A DNA stretch of 64,000 nt from Kiritimatiellia bacterium (GCA_017531445.1 JAFXKZ010000001.1:1-64000), one strand, 5' to 3'. Shown: positions 25,013-34,104, counted from the stretch's first letter. The notes: a model not told the origin generated them from the sequence alone. Numbers and translations: made by a program.

Positions 25013-25879
25013 ATGACTTGGGGCTTTTCTTCCTATGAAACGCGTTTCCGTTGGGCGGCGGCGGTATGGGTGGTGCTGATGACCATCTGGTGTATGAGCC
25101 CGCTCCCTTGGCAGGTGCGGCTGACAGGCGCGGCGATCTGGTTGGGCATTACCGTGCTGATTTCGCTTTGGGTCGCCTGGTGGCGGCCGCGTTCCGAGCG
25201 CGATGTGCCGATTTTCCTCTGCTTTAATCATGTTGCCGAGCAGCCGGTAGAGGCGGCGCATCCGGAGCAAACGATTTCGCCGCGCGCGTTGGAAACCTTG
25301 ATCCGCAACTTGAAAGCTGCGGGTTATCGTCTGCAAACCGCTTCCGAAGCGATTGCAGCGCCGGATCGGAAATCGGTGGTGATGACCTTTGATGGGGGCG
25401 CACGGAATGCGTTTTTTGAGCTTTTCCCGATTTTGCGCCGGTTGAATGCCAAAGCAACGTGTCTGATTCCAGCGCATGATCCGCTCGATGCCGACCAGCT
25501 GCGCGTGTTGGAGATTCAGGAAATGATGCGCTCGGGTCTGGTGGAATTTGGTGCAACGCTGACTGCCGATCAGGCGGCTTCGGCTACGTTAAAAGACGAC
25601 GTTGTACGTACGCGCCGTTGGATGACCGGTGTGCTGGGGCGGCAACCGGAAACGTTTTCGCTGCCCGATGGCGCAGAGGTTCAGACGGTGCGTGAGGCAA
25701 TTGTCGCGGCAGGCTATCGGTATCTCTTTACAAAGGGCAAGTATATGCGCCCTGTCGCGGAAAACCCCTTGGATATTCATCGGCGCATGATTCCCGGCAA
25801 CCGCCGCCCGCTGCAAATCTATCTGTTGGCGACCCGCGGACGGTACCGCGTGGGCTCCTCGCTGAAGCAGTCGCGCTAA
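25013..25879 (+). CDS. Membrane-anchored polysaccharide-deacetylase-like protein
   Basis: This 288-residue protein has two N-terminal membrane helices (residues about 13-32 and 36-58) and then a soluble domain with NodB-homology features: IFLCFNHV, SVVMTFDGGARNAFFELFPIL, KATCLIPAHD and a VAAGYRYLF segment. The metal-binding TFDDG motif of active deacetylases reads TFDGG, and the HxxxH pair is not evident, so catalysis by the usual zinc mechanism is doubtful. It may be a degenerate enzyme or a glycan-binding protein. The ATG follows GAAAGGAGT. Confidence 0.7.
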   Translation: MTWGFSSYETRFRWAAAVWVVLMTIWCMSPLPWQVRLTGAAIWLGITVLISLWVAWWRPRSERDVPIFLCFNHVAEQPVEAAHPEQTISPRALETLIRNLKAAGYRLQTASEAIAAPDRKSVVMTFDGGARNAFFELFPILRRLNAKATCLIPAHDPLDADQLRVLEIQEMMRSGLVEFGATLTADQAASATLKDDVVRTRRWMTGVLGRQPETFSLPDGAEVQTVREAIVAAGYRYLFTKGKYMRPVAENPLDIHRRMIPGNRRPLQIYLLATRGRYRVGSSLKQSR

Positions 25880-25980
25880 GTGGGCGATAGTGAGGGATCA
25901 ACATCGGCGACATTGCGCTCTGAAGTGGGCGACATTGCAAGCCAACTTCGGCGATCTGTAAAAGGCTTTCCGGGGGGAGT
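25880..25980 (+). repeat. 22-bp-phased GGGCGA array with tail (copy 4)
   Basis: Cores start at 25882, 25905, 25927 and 25949 (spacing 23, 22, 22), all forward, two as CGGCGA. The tail GTAAAAGGCTTTCCGGGGGG follows the last unit. It begins at the stop codon of the NodB-like gene. Confidence 0.85.
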
Positions 25981-26030
25981 CTTTCCGGCGTAGTGCCGGA
26001 AGCGAAAAAGCATCGGGAGGGAATACGGTT

Positions 26031-26954
26031 ATGTCCATTTGCGATTCAGTATTGAATACCATCCATCATACGCCGCTAATTCGTCTCAACCGCTTCAATG
26101 ACGGGGCGGCGGAAATTCTGGCCAAAGTGGAATCGTTCAATCCCGGCGGCAGTATCAAAGACCGGGTGGCACTTGCAATGATTGAAGCTGCCGAGCGCGA
26201 CGGTGTGCTCTCTGCGGGGGGAATGATTATCGAGCCGACCAGCGGCAATACCGGCATCGGTCTGGCACTGGTGGCGGCCGTAAAGGGTTATCGGCTCATT
26301 CTGACGATGCCTGAAACCATGAGCGCGGAACGCCGGAAGCTTCTGGCGGCGTATGGTGCAGAGATTGTGCTTACGCCCGGCGCGGAGGGAATGCGCGGAG
26401 CGATCGAGAAGGCTTTTGCACTGCAACGTGAACATCCGGGGAGTTTTATCCCGCAACAGTTTGAAAATCCGGCCAATCCGGAGGCGCACCGTCAGCAGAC
26501 AGCACAGGAACTTTTGGCAGATACAGAGGAGCAAATGGATGTTCTTGTGGCCGGCGTTGGGACGGGAGGGACGCTTTCCGGCATCGGAGCTGCACTGCGC
26601 GAACGCTTGCCTTCGTTGGAAATCATCGCGGTTGAGCCCGATACCTCGGCGGTGCTCAGTGGCGGAAAACCCGGAGCCCACCTCTTGCAGGGCATCGGTG
26701 CGGGCTTCGTCCCAAAGAATCTTGAGACGGCTTTGATTACGCGTGTGTTCGCCGTTTCGGCAGAGGCTGCCGGCATCGCTGCGCGCAACGTGGCAAAACA
26801 GGAGGGATTGCTGGTGGGAATTTCCTCCGGGGCTGCGCTTCATGCCGCCCGGCAACTCTCGCACGAGGCGGCCTATGCCGGTAAGCGGATTGTGGTTGTC
26901 CTTCCCGATGGCGGCGACCGTTATCTTTCAACATGGCTCTTTGAAACGCCTTGA
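26031..26954 (+). CDS. cysK: Cysteine synthase A
   Basis: The 307-residue PLP enzyme makes cysteine from O-acetylserine and sulfide. The PLP lysine is in NPGGSIKDRVAL (K43), and EPTSGNTGIGLA, GVGTGGTLSGIG and GISSGAALHAA are the phosphate and substrate loops of fold type II cysteine synthases. Length is normal. The start follows GGGAGGG at a normal distance. It appears as a single-gene unit; cysE is not nearby. Confidence 0.95.
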   Translation: MSICDSVLNTIHHTPLIRLNRFNDGAAEILAKVESFNPGGSIKDRVALAMIEAAERDGVLSAGGMIIEPTSGNTGIGLALVAAVKGYRLILTMPETMSAERRKLLAAYGAEIVLTPGAEGMRGAIEKAFALQREHPGSFIPQQFENPANPEAHRQQTAQELLADTEEQMDVLVAGVGTGGTLSGIGAALRERLPSLEIIAVEPDTSAVLSGGKPGAHLLQGIGAGFVPKNLETALITRVFAVSAEAAGIAARNVAKQEGLLVGISSGAALHAARQLSHEAAYAGKRIVVVLPDGGDRYLSTWLFETP

Positions 26955-27122
26955 GTGTGCGCCGCGGAGCGTGTTGTGCCCGCAAGGGGTGAGACGTTTT
27001 GAAGGGGCGTTGTGCCGCAGGGGATCTTCCCGCGTCGCCGTGTGATTGCGGCAGCTGCATTGAATCGTTTTCAGCGCATCTGCTTGAGGTGCCCGTTCCC
27101 CGGGCGGGATGATACTTTAGGC
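26955..27122. other. Gap between cysK and galM
   Basis: No gene with coding character is seen. Two imperfect GTTGTGCC-G-CAGGGG copies (near 26972 and 27009) are present without clear meaning. Confidence 0.5.
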
Positions 27123-27151
27123 TTGATTTTCCTGCGTCAAAAGCGTATCCT
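27123..27151 (+). promoter_or_regulatory. galM promoter
   Basis: TTGATT (27123-27128), a 17-bp spacer and TATCCT (27146-27151). The predicted start gives a leader of about 40 nt. Confidence 0.6.
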
Positions 27152-27196
27152 TTTATAAAAAGGTAGTCAGCGTTGTCTGCCATTAAGGATGGTGAT

Positions 27197-28285
27197 ATGG
27201 AAGCGGAATCCAGAAAAGCCGACCCCACCGTAGAGGTCGAACAATTCGGCAAGTTGCCGGATGGCACCGTGGTGCTGAAGTATACGCTCAAAAACGGGCT
27301 CGGCGCAGAGCTTGAAGTTTTGGAGTATGGCGGCACCGTGCGTGCGTTCAAAGTGCCGGCTCCGGATGGACAATTGCGGAATATCATTGTCGGCCCTGAT
27401 ACATTGGAAGGTTGGCTGGAAAATCCCTACTATGGCGCGCTCATCGGGCGTGTAGGCAATCGTATCGCCGATGGCAAATTCACTTTAGGGGGGAAGACCT
27501 ACGCACTGGCTACCAATAATGCACCGGGCGGCATCCCCTGCGCATTGCACGGAGGCGAAGAGGGCTTTAATGCGAAACTCTGGAAGATTCGTGCCTTTTT
27601 TGAGGGAGATGATGCGTGTATCCGGTTGACATTAGACTCCCCTGACGGCGACCAAGGTTATCCGGGAAATGTTCATGCCGAGGTGGTTTACGCGCTTACT
27701 CCCGACAATACATGGCGCATCACCTATGCGCTTACAGCAGATGCGCCCACGCCGGTCAGCATGACGCAGCATGCTTATTTCAACTTGAAAGGATGCGCGC
27801 AGGGCGATGTGCTCGACCACACCTTGCTGGTAGACGCCGCGCGCTATACACCGGTCAATGCCGGTTTGATTCCTTTGGGCGACCTGGCTCCTGTGGCAGG
27901 GACGCCGTTTGACTTTACCACACCCCACACGCTTGGCGGGCAGATTGAGGCAGAGAACGAACAAATCCGGTTCGGTGCGGGGTATGATCACAATTTTGTG
28001 TTGGATCATCCTGAAGGAGAATTGGGGCGCGCGTGCGTGCTTACGGCTCCCGATGGCATGAAAATGGAAGTATGGACAGACCAACCCGGCATGCAGGTCT
28101 ACACGGGAAATTACATCCCTGATGGCATGATGACGCCGGAAGGTGCAACGGTTCGCCGTGGCGGTGTGGCGTTGGAAACGCAGCACTTCGCCGACAGTGT
28201 GAATCAACCTCACTTCCCGAGCATCATTCTCCGCCCCGGAGAAGTGTTGCGCACCACCACAGAATATCGTTTCCCCCGGGCATGA
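27197..28285 (+). CDS. galM: Aldose 1-epimerase (galactose mutarotase)
   Basis: This 362-residue cytoplasmic enzyme interconverts alpha and beta anomers of galactose and other aldoses. Family motifs are present: GGTVRAFKVP, GRVGNRIADGKF, CALHGGEEGFN (catalytic His), SMTQHAYFNLKG (second His), YDHNFVLD and the GMQVYTGNY segment near the C-end. The ATG at 27197 follows AAGGA by seven bases; an upstream TTG at 27173 is less likely. It is followed after about 50 bp by a sodium/solute symporter, forming a probable sugar-uptake unit. No signal peptide is seen. Confidence 0.94.
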   Translation: MEAESRKADPTVEVEQFGKLPDGTVVLKYTLKNGLGAELEVLEYGGTVRAFKVPAPDGQLRNIIVGPDTLEGWLENPYYGALIGRVGNRIADGKFTLGGKTYALATNNAPGGIPCALHGGEEGFNAKLWKIRAFFEGDDACIRLTLDSPDGDQGYPGNVHAEVVYALTPDNTWRITYALTADAPTPVSMTQHAYFNLKGCAQGDVLDHTLLVDAARYTPVNAGLIPLGDLAPVAGTPFDFTTPHTLGGQIEAENEQIRFGAGYDHNFVLDHPEGELGRACVLTAPDGMKMEVWTDQPGMQVYTGNYIPDGMMTPEGATVRRGGVALETQHFADSVNQPHFPSIILRPGEVLRTTTEYRFPRA

Positions 28286-28335
28286 CTTGAGGGGATTTTC
28301 CTACGTTATCATCAACTCTTAGCAAGGAATCTATC

Positions 28336-30348
28336 ATGGGAGACCTCATTATCGACGCGTTAGTCTTCTTTGGCTTTATCGCGTGTGTCCTCTTTGTCGG
28401 CTTCTTCAAAAGCCGTAAAAAAGCCGGAGAAGGCGAGCAGAACGCGGAAGACTACTTCCTTGCCGGACGCGGCCTCAGCTGGTGGCTCATCGGTTTTTCG
28501 TTGATTGCTGCCAACATCTCCGCCGAACAGTTTGTCGGTATGTCGGGGCAGGGTGCCGGTCTTGAAGGCATCTCTTGCGCCTCATGGGAATGGATTGCCG
28601 CCATTACGTTGGTCGTGGTGGCCTTTTGTATGTTGCCTTACTTCCTGAAGACCGGTATCACAACCATGCCGGAGTTTCTGGAGGTGCGCTACAACCACGT
28701 CGCCCGTACGCTGATGACGGTCTCGATGATCGGGATTCTCATTGTCGCTTCGTTGATTGGCGTTACCTATGCCGGTTCGCTCGTGATGTGGCAGCTGTTC
28801 AATGCGTTTGGCGTGGGAATTACGTTCCCCACGTGTTGCATTATTATGTCGGTAATTGCCGGAGCGTATGTGCTGTTTGGCGGGCTCAAAGCCTGTGCGT
28901 GGGCAGATCTTATTCAGGGAGCTGCACTTATCGTCGGTGGTGGGGTGATTGCTTACTTCGCCATCAAGTATCTGGGTGAAGCTCCGGCAGACACGCTTGT
29001 CGGCTTTGGGGGTGAGACCACGGAAGCAGCAGGCGCACTTGAACGTTTTCAGGATCTCAACGCTGCCAAGATGCACATGGGGCGTCCTGCTACGGATGCG
29101 GCCATGCCGTGGACAATTCTCATTATGGGTATCTGGATTCCCAATTTCTATTATTGGGGTTTGAATCAGTACATTACCCAGCGCATTCTCGGCTCGGGTT
29201 CGCTCGCGGAAGGTCAGAAGGGCATTGTCTTTGCGGCGGCCCTCAAGCTTATTATTCCCTTTATCATCGTGATTCCCGGCATTATTGCGTTCAATCTCTG
29301 CGCGCCGAAAATGGCGCAAGACTCTGCCAAGTCCATCGTGGAAAAGGTGCAGAAGGGTGAATACAAGGCGGATGAACTGGTGGTGTGCTATTCGCTTTCG
29401 GCAGATATGGCAACGGCTGATCAATCCAATATCGCGCTTTCCAAGGCGTTAGGTCCTGAGGTTGTGGGCAAGTTGCAGACGCACAATGCGCCGCTTCTTG
29501 CCAAGATTGCCGATACGCTCGGTTGCCCGGTTGCGGCACTGGGCCCCGACAAGATTATTCCCGCTGCCGCCAAGGGAAAGGCCGGTTACATCACGTTGAA
29601 GGACGGTACCGACATCAAGGTGGTTGACAATACCTACAAGTATGATGGTGCGCTCGGTCATTTGATGGATATGCTCCCGAAGAATAAGGGTGTACTCGGC
29701 TTCGTGCTCGCCGCACTGCTCGGTGCGATTGTTTCTTCACTTGCCGCCGTGCTCAATGCCACCTCCACGCTTTTCACGATGGATATCTTCCAGCGTTATC
29801 TCAAGCCGGATGCCAAGCCTGCAACGCTGGTGTTCATGGGGCGTATGGTCACAATCGTGCTGGCCGTGCTCGGATGTGTGGTTGCTGCCGGTTTGAAGTC
29901 GGAGTCGATTTTCAAGTACATTCAGGAAGTGCAGTGCTACGTTTCGCCCGGCATCTTTGCGGTGTTCGCTTTCGGTATGCTCAATCGCTCGGGCGGACGC
30001 TGGGGTGGCGTGTGCGGTCTTATCTTCGCGCCTGTGGTGTTCTACTTCCTCAACACTTGGGGGTGGGACTGCTTCCCCTCGTGGATTCTTGGACCGCTCA
30101 GCGGTATTGAATGTCTCGGCATCCCGGCTGATGGCGGCTCGATGCACTATCTGATCGCCGCTTCCTACACGCTGGTGCTGACGCTTCTTTTCATGCTGAT
30201 CTACAGCTTGATCTGGAAGCTTCCGACGGCGGAAAAGGTGGAATTCAAGACCAATACCACGCTGGATCTGACCATGTCCAAGGGCGCATTGATTGCCGGC
30301 TTTGTGGTCTGCATTCTCACTATCGCGCTCTACGTTTACTTCTGGTAA
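28336..30348 (+). CDS. Sodium/solute symporter (SSS, SGLT-like) with soluble insert
   Basis: This 670-residue inner-membrane protein has about 14 helices of the SSS family: DYFLAGRGLSWWLIGFSLIA and ANISAEQFVGMSGQG, GITTMPEFLEVRYN, and AALLGAIVSSLAAVLNATST with the serine pair used for sodium binding. SGLT-type members import sugars such as galactose or glucose with sodium. Residues about 322-436 form an extra hydrophilic segment between two helices (KMAQDSAKSIVEKVQKGEY ... KVVDNTYKYDG) that is longer than in standard SglT. The ATG follows AAGGAAT. Placement behind galM supports galactose or a related sugar as substrate, but this is inference. Confidence 0.9.
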   Translation: MGDLIIDALVFFGFIACVLFVGFFKSRKKAGEGEQNAEDYFLAGRGLSWWLIGFSLIAANISAEQFVGMSGQGAGLEGISCASWEWIAAITLVVVAFCMLPYFLKTGITTMPEFLEVRYNHVARTLMTVSMIGILIVASLIGVTYAGSLVMWQLFNAFGVGITFPTCCIIMSVIAGAYVLFGGLKACAWADLIQGAALIVGGGVIAYFAIKYLGEAPADTLVGFGGETTEAAGALERFQDLNAAKMHMGRPATDAAMPWTILIMGIWIPNFYYWGLNQYITQRILGSGSLAEGQKGIVFAAALKLIIPFIIVIPGIIAFNLCAPKMAQDSAKSIVEKVQKGEYKADELVVCYSLSADMATADQSNIALSKALGPEVVGKLQTHNAPLLAKIADTLGCPVAALGPDKIIPAAAKGKAGYITLKDGTDIKVVDNTYKYDGALGHLMDMLPKNKGVLGFVLAALLGAIVSSLAAVLNATSTLFTMDIFQRYLKPDAKPATLVFMGRMVTIVLAVLGCVVAAGLKSESIFKYIQEVQCYVSPGIFAVFAFGMLNRSGGRWGGVCGLIFAPVVFYFLNTWGWDCFPSWILGPLSGIECLGIPADGGSMHYLIAASYTLVLTLLFMLIYSLIWKLPTAEKVEFKTNTTLDLTMSKGALIAGFVVCILTIALYVYFW

Positions 30349-30374
30349 GACGCAGTTCCTGCGCATTGCTGTTC

Positions 30375-30415
30375 AACGCGTCTCCGGTTTTTCCCGGAGG
30401 CGCGTTTCATTTTCA
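30375..30415 (+). terminator. Rho-independent terminator after the symporter
   Basis: AACGCG(T)CTCCGG pairs with CCGGAG(G)CGCGTT around TTTTTC, followed by TCATTTT. Confidence 0.8.
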
Positions 30416-30504
30416 GCAGGCGTGTGCGCCAAAATGGGGCGGTTCATGTGCGTAACGTGTGCGGTTTGCATATTGACATGGGGGCCGTTTTGATTCTTTC
30501 GGGA

Positions 30505-30606
30505 TCTTAATGCTGCGGAAAAAGGCCAAAAAATAGTCCCTGTACCAATGCACCTGCGGCATCGCGGGGACTCAGTGCTGCGGAGAAAAGGCCGAAAAAT
30601 AGTATC
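30505..30606 (+). repeat. Two 62-bp-spaced imperfect direct repeats
   Basis: AATGCTGCGGAAAAAGGCC... (from about 30510) and AGTGCTGCGGAGAAAAGGCC... (from about 30572) share about 30 bp, both continuing AAAAATAGT. The following sequence (GATCGCGGCGGATTCTTAGC) partly resembles a third degenerate copy. No gene is seen in this 600-bp gap. Confidence 0.75.
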
Positions 30607-30740
30607 AACGCGATGGCGGATGCTTTTGACAGATCCCGTGATCGCGGCGGATTCTTAGCATGGTTGTTTTTTCAAAGCAAAGCTCTTGCGCGTGAAGATG
30701 CCCGTTGGTGGCGTTGAAGAGGGGCAAAGTGGTGCTACAA

Positions 30741-30885
30741 TGTGGGCGAACTGCAGAAGCAATCCGGGCGAAGTTGAAGTTTACTGCCGCCCAAATTGAA
30801 ACGCCTTTCCGCCTTGCTGTGTGCCAGTGAGCCCGCGCCACTCCAGATTTAATGCCGCTCAATTGAAAAGACTTTCCGCCGGGAG
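30741..30885. repeat. 22-bp-phased GGGCGA array with two tails (copy 5)
   Basis: Forward cores start at 30744 and 30766 (22 bp apart), and a reverse core sits near 30792. A GCCGCYCAAATTGAAA...CTTTCCGCC unit occurs at about 30786 and again at about 30853 (67 bp apart), the second ending CTTTCCGCCGGGAG, like the tail of other copies. Confidence 0.75.
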
Positions 30886-31008
30886 AGACCTTGCGCTCCG
30901 GCGAAAGCACGTTTTCTAAATCCGCAGGAAAGCGGGGGGGTCAAGACGTGTGTTACATTTCTTTAGTGCGATTAACGACTGCGCCAGCGATGGGTGCGAT
31001 TTCCGGTT

Positions 31009-32574
31009 TCAGGGCTGTTGTTGCCGTTTCTCCAGGGTAATGCCGCGGTAGGTTACGCCGATATGCTGCGTCTTTCCGGCGATGCCGGAATAGAAGATGA
31101 GTTGCCAATGACCGCTCTTGGGCGTGGAAAATTCATAGGTAAGACCACCCTTTGCCCGGATGTAATCGAGGTCGTAAAGGGCGCGCGTGAAGCATTTTTT
31201 GGCGCAGGGATCGTAAATCCCCAACGAAATCCCGGCCGTCTCTCCGGCATTTACCTCAACGGCATTTACGTTCAGCACGTAGGTCGCGCCATTTTCCAGA
31301 GGCGCATTCAGAGCCCGAAAATGGCAGGTTTTCTTTTTCTCAGGCGGGAGAGTTAAGGTCTCCATTGCCGCAACGGGAGTGGTGGCAGTCTCGGCGAGGG
31401 GTGTTTCGCTTTCGCTTAACTTTAGGAGAATACTCCTCCGGCTGGAGGGGTTGAGCATAATCATCACAAGGTCCGGACGCGTCCGGCGGATGTATTCCAA
31501 TGCCGAGCAGTCTTTGAAGTGACGCAGGTCGATCAGGTCAACCTCCCGGTAGCAGAGCGCGAGGAATCCGGCGATGGCATTGACAAACGAATCTTTGATG
31601 ATTAAGAGGCGTTTGGAGGAAGTTGCTTGGGGATTCCAACATTTGACGAGTGGATGGTCGCCCCCCAAATAGACCACATAGGCGCAGGTTTGATAGAAAT
31701 CGTGGCGTTGATCAATCCATTTCCGCTCCAGAAAAGTATCGGCATACGCTCCTTTACGCAAGTTGTTTTTTGCGGGAATGGCCACCGAAAACGAGGTTTC
31801 AAAGCGCGGTTCATACCAGAGCAGTGTGTCCAATCCGCCGTAGTAACGCCCCACACGTCTGCCTTCCGAGCCCAACCACCAGGCGTTTCGCGTATGGAGC
31901 GTCCAGCGGGTTTCCTCCAAAAGTCCAAGATCGCGCTCGGGCGTACCCAGGATGCCGTCAATCTTTTTCACAATCAACGGCGCCGCTTTCAGTGCGCCGC
32001 GCGCGTTCCAGTGGTGGTCGGTGGCATAGAAGTAGCGGGCAAGATCTTCCGGACGTTCGTTTATTACCGATCGCATGTCCAGGGTGTCGATGTGGCGTTG
32101 CGCCAGCATTTCCAACAGTAAATCAGAATCCTGATTCGTCGTCCGCTGCGTACCGGTGGGCAAGAGTTCGCTGTGGCGGTCGGGCTTATCGGGCAGATTG
32201 ATATAGAGCAACCGGCTGCCCAGCTTTTCCGCCTCCGCCTTGGTATGGGCGATTTTCGCTGCGGCCTCCGGGAGCTCTTTGTCGAGATTCCATGTATCCA
32301 AACGTGCCAACATCCCATTGTTCAGGCGGGCAATCTTGTTGTAGACCCTTTGTCCGAGCAAACGGGCATAGGCGCCATTCAATTCTATAAAGGTGTTTTT
32401 CCCTTTGAACTGCTGTACATATTTTGTGTGCGTAGCGTGGATCAGCTTGCTGAACGAGCGGTGGTCTGGCGTTTCCAGAAGACAACGTAGTGCCACTTTC
32501 AGGTTGGCTATCGTCAGCACAGTAATCAATCCGATGAAGCAGAACGCGAGACTCTTTTTGGCAATGTTCTTCAT
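31009..32574 (-). CDS. AlgJ/AlgX-like SGNH O-acetyltransferase partner
   Basis: This 521-residue protein has an N-terminal signal anchor (SLAFCFIGLITVLTIANLKV) and a periplasmic domain like the AlgJ/AlgX family that transfers acetyl groups to exported polysaccharide. The family motif ATDHHWNARG (Asp-His pair) is at about residue 188. A later SFVNAIAGFLALCYREVDLIDLRHF segment fits the SGNH-like core, and a possible carbohydrate-binding C-domain follows. It lies 6 bp downstream of the AlgI-like MBOAT gene, as in alginate and other polysaccharide O-acetylation systems. The polymer is unknown but the phosphoglycerol-type surface glycan from 12-18 kb is a candidate. Confidence 0.87.
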   Translation of the reverse strand: MKNIAKKSLAFCFIGLITVLTIANLKVALRCLLETPDHRSFSKLIHATHTKYVQQFKGKNTFIELNGAYARLLGQRVYNKIARLNNGMLARLDTWNLDKELPEAAAKIAHTKAEAEKLGSRLLYINLPDKPDRHSELLPTGTQRTTNQDSDLLLEMLAQRHIDTLDMRSVINERPEDLARYFYATDHHWNARGALKAAPLIVKKIDGILGTPERDLGLLEETRWTLHTRNAWWLGSEGRRVGRYYGGLDTLLWYEPRFETSFSVAIPAKNNLRKGAYADTFLERKWIDQRHDFYQTCAYVVYLGGDHPLVKCWNPQATSSKRLLIIKDSFVNAIAGFLALCYREVDLIDLRHFKDCSALEYIRRTRPDLVMIMLNPSSRRSILLKLSESETPLAETATTPVAAMETLTLPPEKKKTCHFRALNAPLENGATYVLNVNAVEVNAGETAGISLGIYDPCAKKCFTRALYDLDYIRAKGGLTYEFSTPKSGHWQLIFYSGIAGKTQHIGVTYRGITLEKRQQQP

Positions 32575-32580
32575 GAGACC

Positions 32581-34014
32581 TCAGAAATTGAAGTAGATAA
32601 AGGGATTGTGTGCGTTCATGATCAGATAGGAAACCCCTATCAGGAAGAGGAGCAGTTGCACGGCATAACCGAGCGTTGTGAGGGCTTTTGCCAAACGAAT
32701 CTGACGCTGTGCCAGACGCTGTGTCAACGTTTTGAAGAGGGGAATCGAGCAGAGAATGCCGACGAGCAGCACCCATTTAATCTCGTTGAAATGGAAGTAA
32801 AAGGCATCGTCAATCCATGCTACAGCCGAGCCGCCTGCCATGATTTTCAGATAGTCGCCCGCCGCCGTCAGATTTTCGGCACGGAAGATCACCCAGCCGC
32901 AGACGACCGCAAGCAGCGTCACTCCCCGGTAAAGTCCGCGCCACCAGACACCACTTTCCAATTTTTGCGGCACGGAAAACCATTTTTCTGCTGTAATCAT
33001 TACGCCGTAGAGTGCGCCCCATACAATGAAGGTCCAGTTCGCACCATGCCAGATGCCGGTGGTAAACCAGGTGAGAAAGAGATTGAAAGAAAGCCGCACT
33101 TTGTTCTTTACGCGTGAACCGCCCAGCGGGAAATAGAGGTAGTCTCTGAACCAGCTTCCCAGCGAGATGTGCCAGCGTCTCCAGAACTCCGTCGCGCTTT
33201 TGGCGATATAAGGATAGTTGAAGTTCATGGGGAAGTTGAAGCCGAACATCAGCCCAAGCCCGATGGCCATTTCGGAATATCCGCTGAAGTCGAAATAGAT
33301 TTGCAGGGTGTAGCAAATTGCACCCAACCACGCCATGCTTACGGAAAGACCCTCCATTTCAAAGGCTTTGTCGGCCACGATGGCAAAGAGATTGGCCAGC
33401 AACATCTTTTTGTTGAAGCCGTAAAGGAAGCGCAGAACGCCCTGTGAGAACATTCCGAGGGTGACTTTACGGTATTCAATTTGCCGGCGGATGGTGGTAT
33501 AGCGCACGATGGGTCCGGCAATCAGTTGCGGGAAAAGCGCGATATAAAGCCCCAGAAAGGCCGGGTTCTTTTGTGCCGGCACACCGCGGTAGACATCGAT
33601 GACATAACTCATTGCCTGGAAGGTGAAAAAGGAGATCCCGATGGGAAGCACAAAACTGGTTTGCGGGATAATGCCCTGCCATCCGGGAAAGAGCGTACGG
33701 CAAATGTCGGTGATGAAGTTGCAATACTTGTAGAGAAACAGCACCGAGCAGTTCCCCAGAATTGCGAGGGTCAGGGCTCCTTTTGCGCAGCGGTTCCAGA
33801 GGTTTTTCTGAAGATGCCCCACGATGATCGCCGCCACATAGTTGAACAGGATGGAGGCAATCATCACCAGCACAAACTTCGGTTCGCCCCATGCGTAGAA
33901 GAAAAGCGATGCGGCCAGCAACCAATAATTCTTTATTCGCTCTGCCAGAAGGAAGTAGGTGCCGATGACAATCGGAAAGAAGAGAAAGAGAAATTCCAGA
34001 CTGGTAAATAGCAT
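32581..34014 (-). CDS. MBOAT O-acyltransferase (AlgI-like)
   Basis: The 477-residue inner-membrane protein has 10 or more helices and the MBOAT features of AlgI/DltB: LFFYAWGEPKFV near the N-end, SYVIDVYRG, YFDFSGYSEMAIGLGLMFGF, SATEFWRRWHISLGSWFRDY and the catalytic His in TGIWHGANWTFIVWG. It moves acetyl groups from a cytoplasmic donor across the membrane for the AlgJ-like partner encoded next. The start has a good ribosome site (AATAAGGAG). Its promoter has a G11 spacer, suggesting on/off expression. Confidence 0.93.
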   Translation of the reverse strand: MLFTSLEFLFLFFPIVIGTYFLLAERIKNYWLLAASLFFYAWGEPKFVLVMIASILFNYVAAIIVGHLQKNLWNRCAKGALTLAILGNCSVLFLYKYCNFITDICRTLFPGWQGIIPQTSFVLPIGISFFTFQAMSYVIDVYRGVPAQKNPAFLGLYIALFPQLIAGPIVRYTTIRRQIEYRKVTLGMFSQGVLRFLYGFNKKMLLANLFAIVADKAFEMEGLSVSMAWLGAICYTLQIYFDFSGYSEMAIGLGLMFGFNFPMNFNYPYIAKSATEFWRRWHISLGSWFRDYLYFPLGGSRVKNKVRLSFNLFLTWFTTGIWHGANWTFIVWGALYGVMITAEKWFSVPQKLESGVWWRGLYRGVTLLAVVCGWVIFRAENLTAAGDYLKIMAGGSAVAWIDDAFYFHFNEIKWVLLVGILCSIPLFKTLTQRLAQRQIRLAKALTTLGYAVQLLLFLIGVSYLIMNAHNPFIYFNF

Positions 34015-34075
34015 CTGCCACTCCTTATTATTGTCTTACCGGGCTGCCACTGCCACTGTATGCCCATTTCTTACA

Positions 34076-34104
34076 AGTATACTCCCCCCCCCCCAGACTG
34101 TCAA
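34076..34104 (-). promoter_or_regulatory. Phase-variable-type promoter with G11 spacer tract
   Basis: On the minus strand consensus TTGACA (34099-34104) and TATACT (34076-34081) are 17 bp apart, and 11 of the 17 spacer bases are a pure G run (plus-strand C 34084-34094). Adding or losing one or two G would change the spacing that sigma70 RNA polymerase needs. The ATG of the AlgI-like gene is about 55 nt from the predicted start. Confidence 0.85.

Noticed and set aside
30934-30959. G7 run followed by GTCAAGACGTGTGTTACATT as a phase-variable promoter
   Set aside because: The plus-strand downstream region is antisense to the AlgJ-like gene, the minus-strand reading has no good -10 at the right distance, and no gene would be served.
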